Shown piece after piece: positions 5,429-5,491 of a stretch of 5,491 nt of DNA (position 1 is its first letter; the number at the start of each line of letters is the position of its first letter). Both the position numbers and the translations under genes were made by a program. The DNA is taken from assembly GCA_905201305.1 (NCBI GenBank), contig CAJKNS010000172.1, positions 1 through 5,491 of the forward strand, read 5' to 3'. The notes under the pieces were generated by a model. That model was not told the origin of the DNA and did not search any database. It saw nothing but the letters and a program-made list of their open reading frames with translations. This stretch comes from an uncultured Eubacteriales bacterium (GTDB lineage: Bacteria > Bacillota > Clostridia > Oscillospirales > Oscillospiraceae).

Positions 5429-5491
5429 ATGAAACGAATGCTTAGTTTAATTCTGGCGGCGGCGCTGGGACTGGCGCTTACCGCCTGCGGC
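5429..5491 (+). CDS. Start of a lipoprotein gene (signal peptide only, cut by window end)
   Basis: AAGGAGG at 5414-5420 sits 8 nt before ATG 5429. The 21 visible codons give a positively charged start (MKRM), a hydrophobic core and the lipobox LTAC followed by Gly at residues 17-21. That is a standard type II signal peptide, with Cys20 the expected lipidated residue, so the mature protein should be anchored to the outer face of the membrane. Nothing of the mature domain is visible, so its function (for example a solute-binding protein) cannot be named. It has its own strong ribosome binding site after a terminator. I see no convincing promoter in 5388-5413, so expression may depend on a weak promoter or on readthrough. 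Confidence 0.85.
   Translation, partial: MKRMLSLILAAALGLALTACG

Overview
The window looks like chromosomal DNA from a Gram-positive member of the Bacillota (class Clostridia), most likely an Oscillospiraceae/Ruminococcaceae-type bacterium. This rests on strong AGGAGG-type ribosome binding sites, a surface protein with S-layer homology (SLH) repeats, a lipoprotein signal peptide, a clostridial-style Na/Pi transporter with a PhoU-like tail, and moderate G+C. The genus is an inference. Every gene I can support is on the + strand.

Layout. Positions 1-58 are the last 18 codons of an OmpR/PhoB-type response regulator. A 53-bp gap leads to a complete Na+/phosphate cotransporter-family gene (112-1740), which a strong intrinsic terminator (1751-1799) closes. 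This looks like the end of a phosphate-sensing and uptake operon.

The 298-bp gap 1741-2038 holds that terminator, a good -10 box (1836-1841) and then a 164-bp near-palindromic element (1849-2012). The element has 20-bp terminal inverted repeats (19/20 matching) and three internal hairpins, so it looks like a non-coding miniature inverted-repeat transposable element (MITE) sitting in the 5' leader of the next gene. That gene is folD (2039-2899), a complete bifunctional methylene-tetrahydrofolate dehydrogenase/cyclohydrolase. Only 23 bp later begins an 803-residue exported protein (2923-5334) that joins a DUF4127 domain to a C-terminal SLH module. Ribosome binding site spacing argues for a TTG start. 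A hairpin terminator (5350-5387) ends this two-gene unit. The last 63 bp (5429-5491) are the start of a lipoprotein gene cut by the window edge.

How the parts fit. The left unit concerns phosphate response and import. The right unit couples one-carbon folate metabolism (folD) to a cell-surface protein of unknown function, probably for reasons of genome organisation rather than a shared pathway. The points most worth following are the MITE-like element and its possible effect on folD expression, a possible relic of the same element before the transporter gene (57-85), unusual residues in the transporter core motifs, and the surface-anchored DUF4127 protein.
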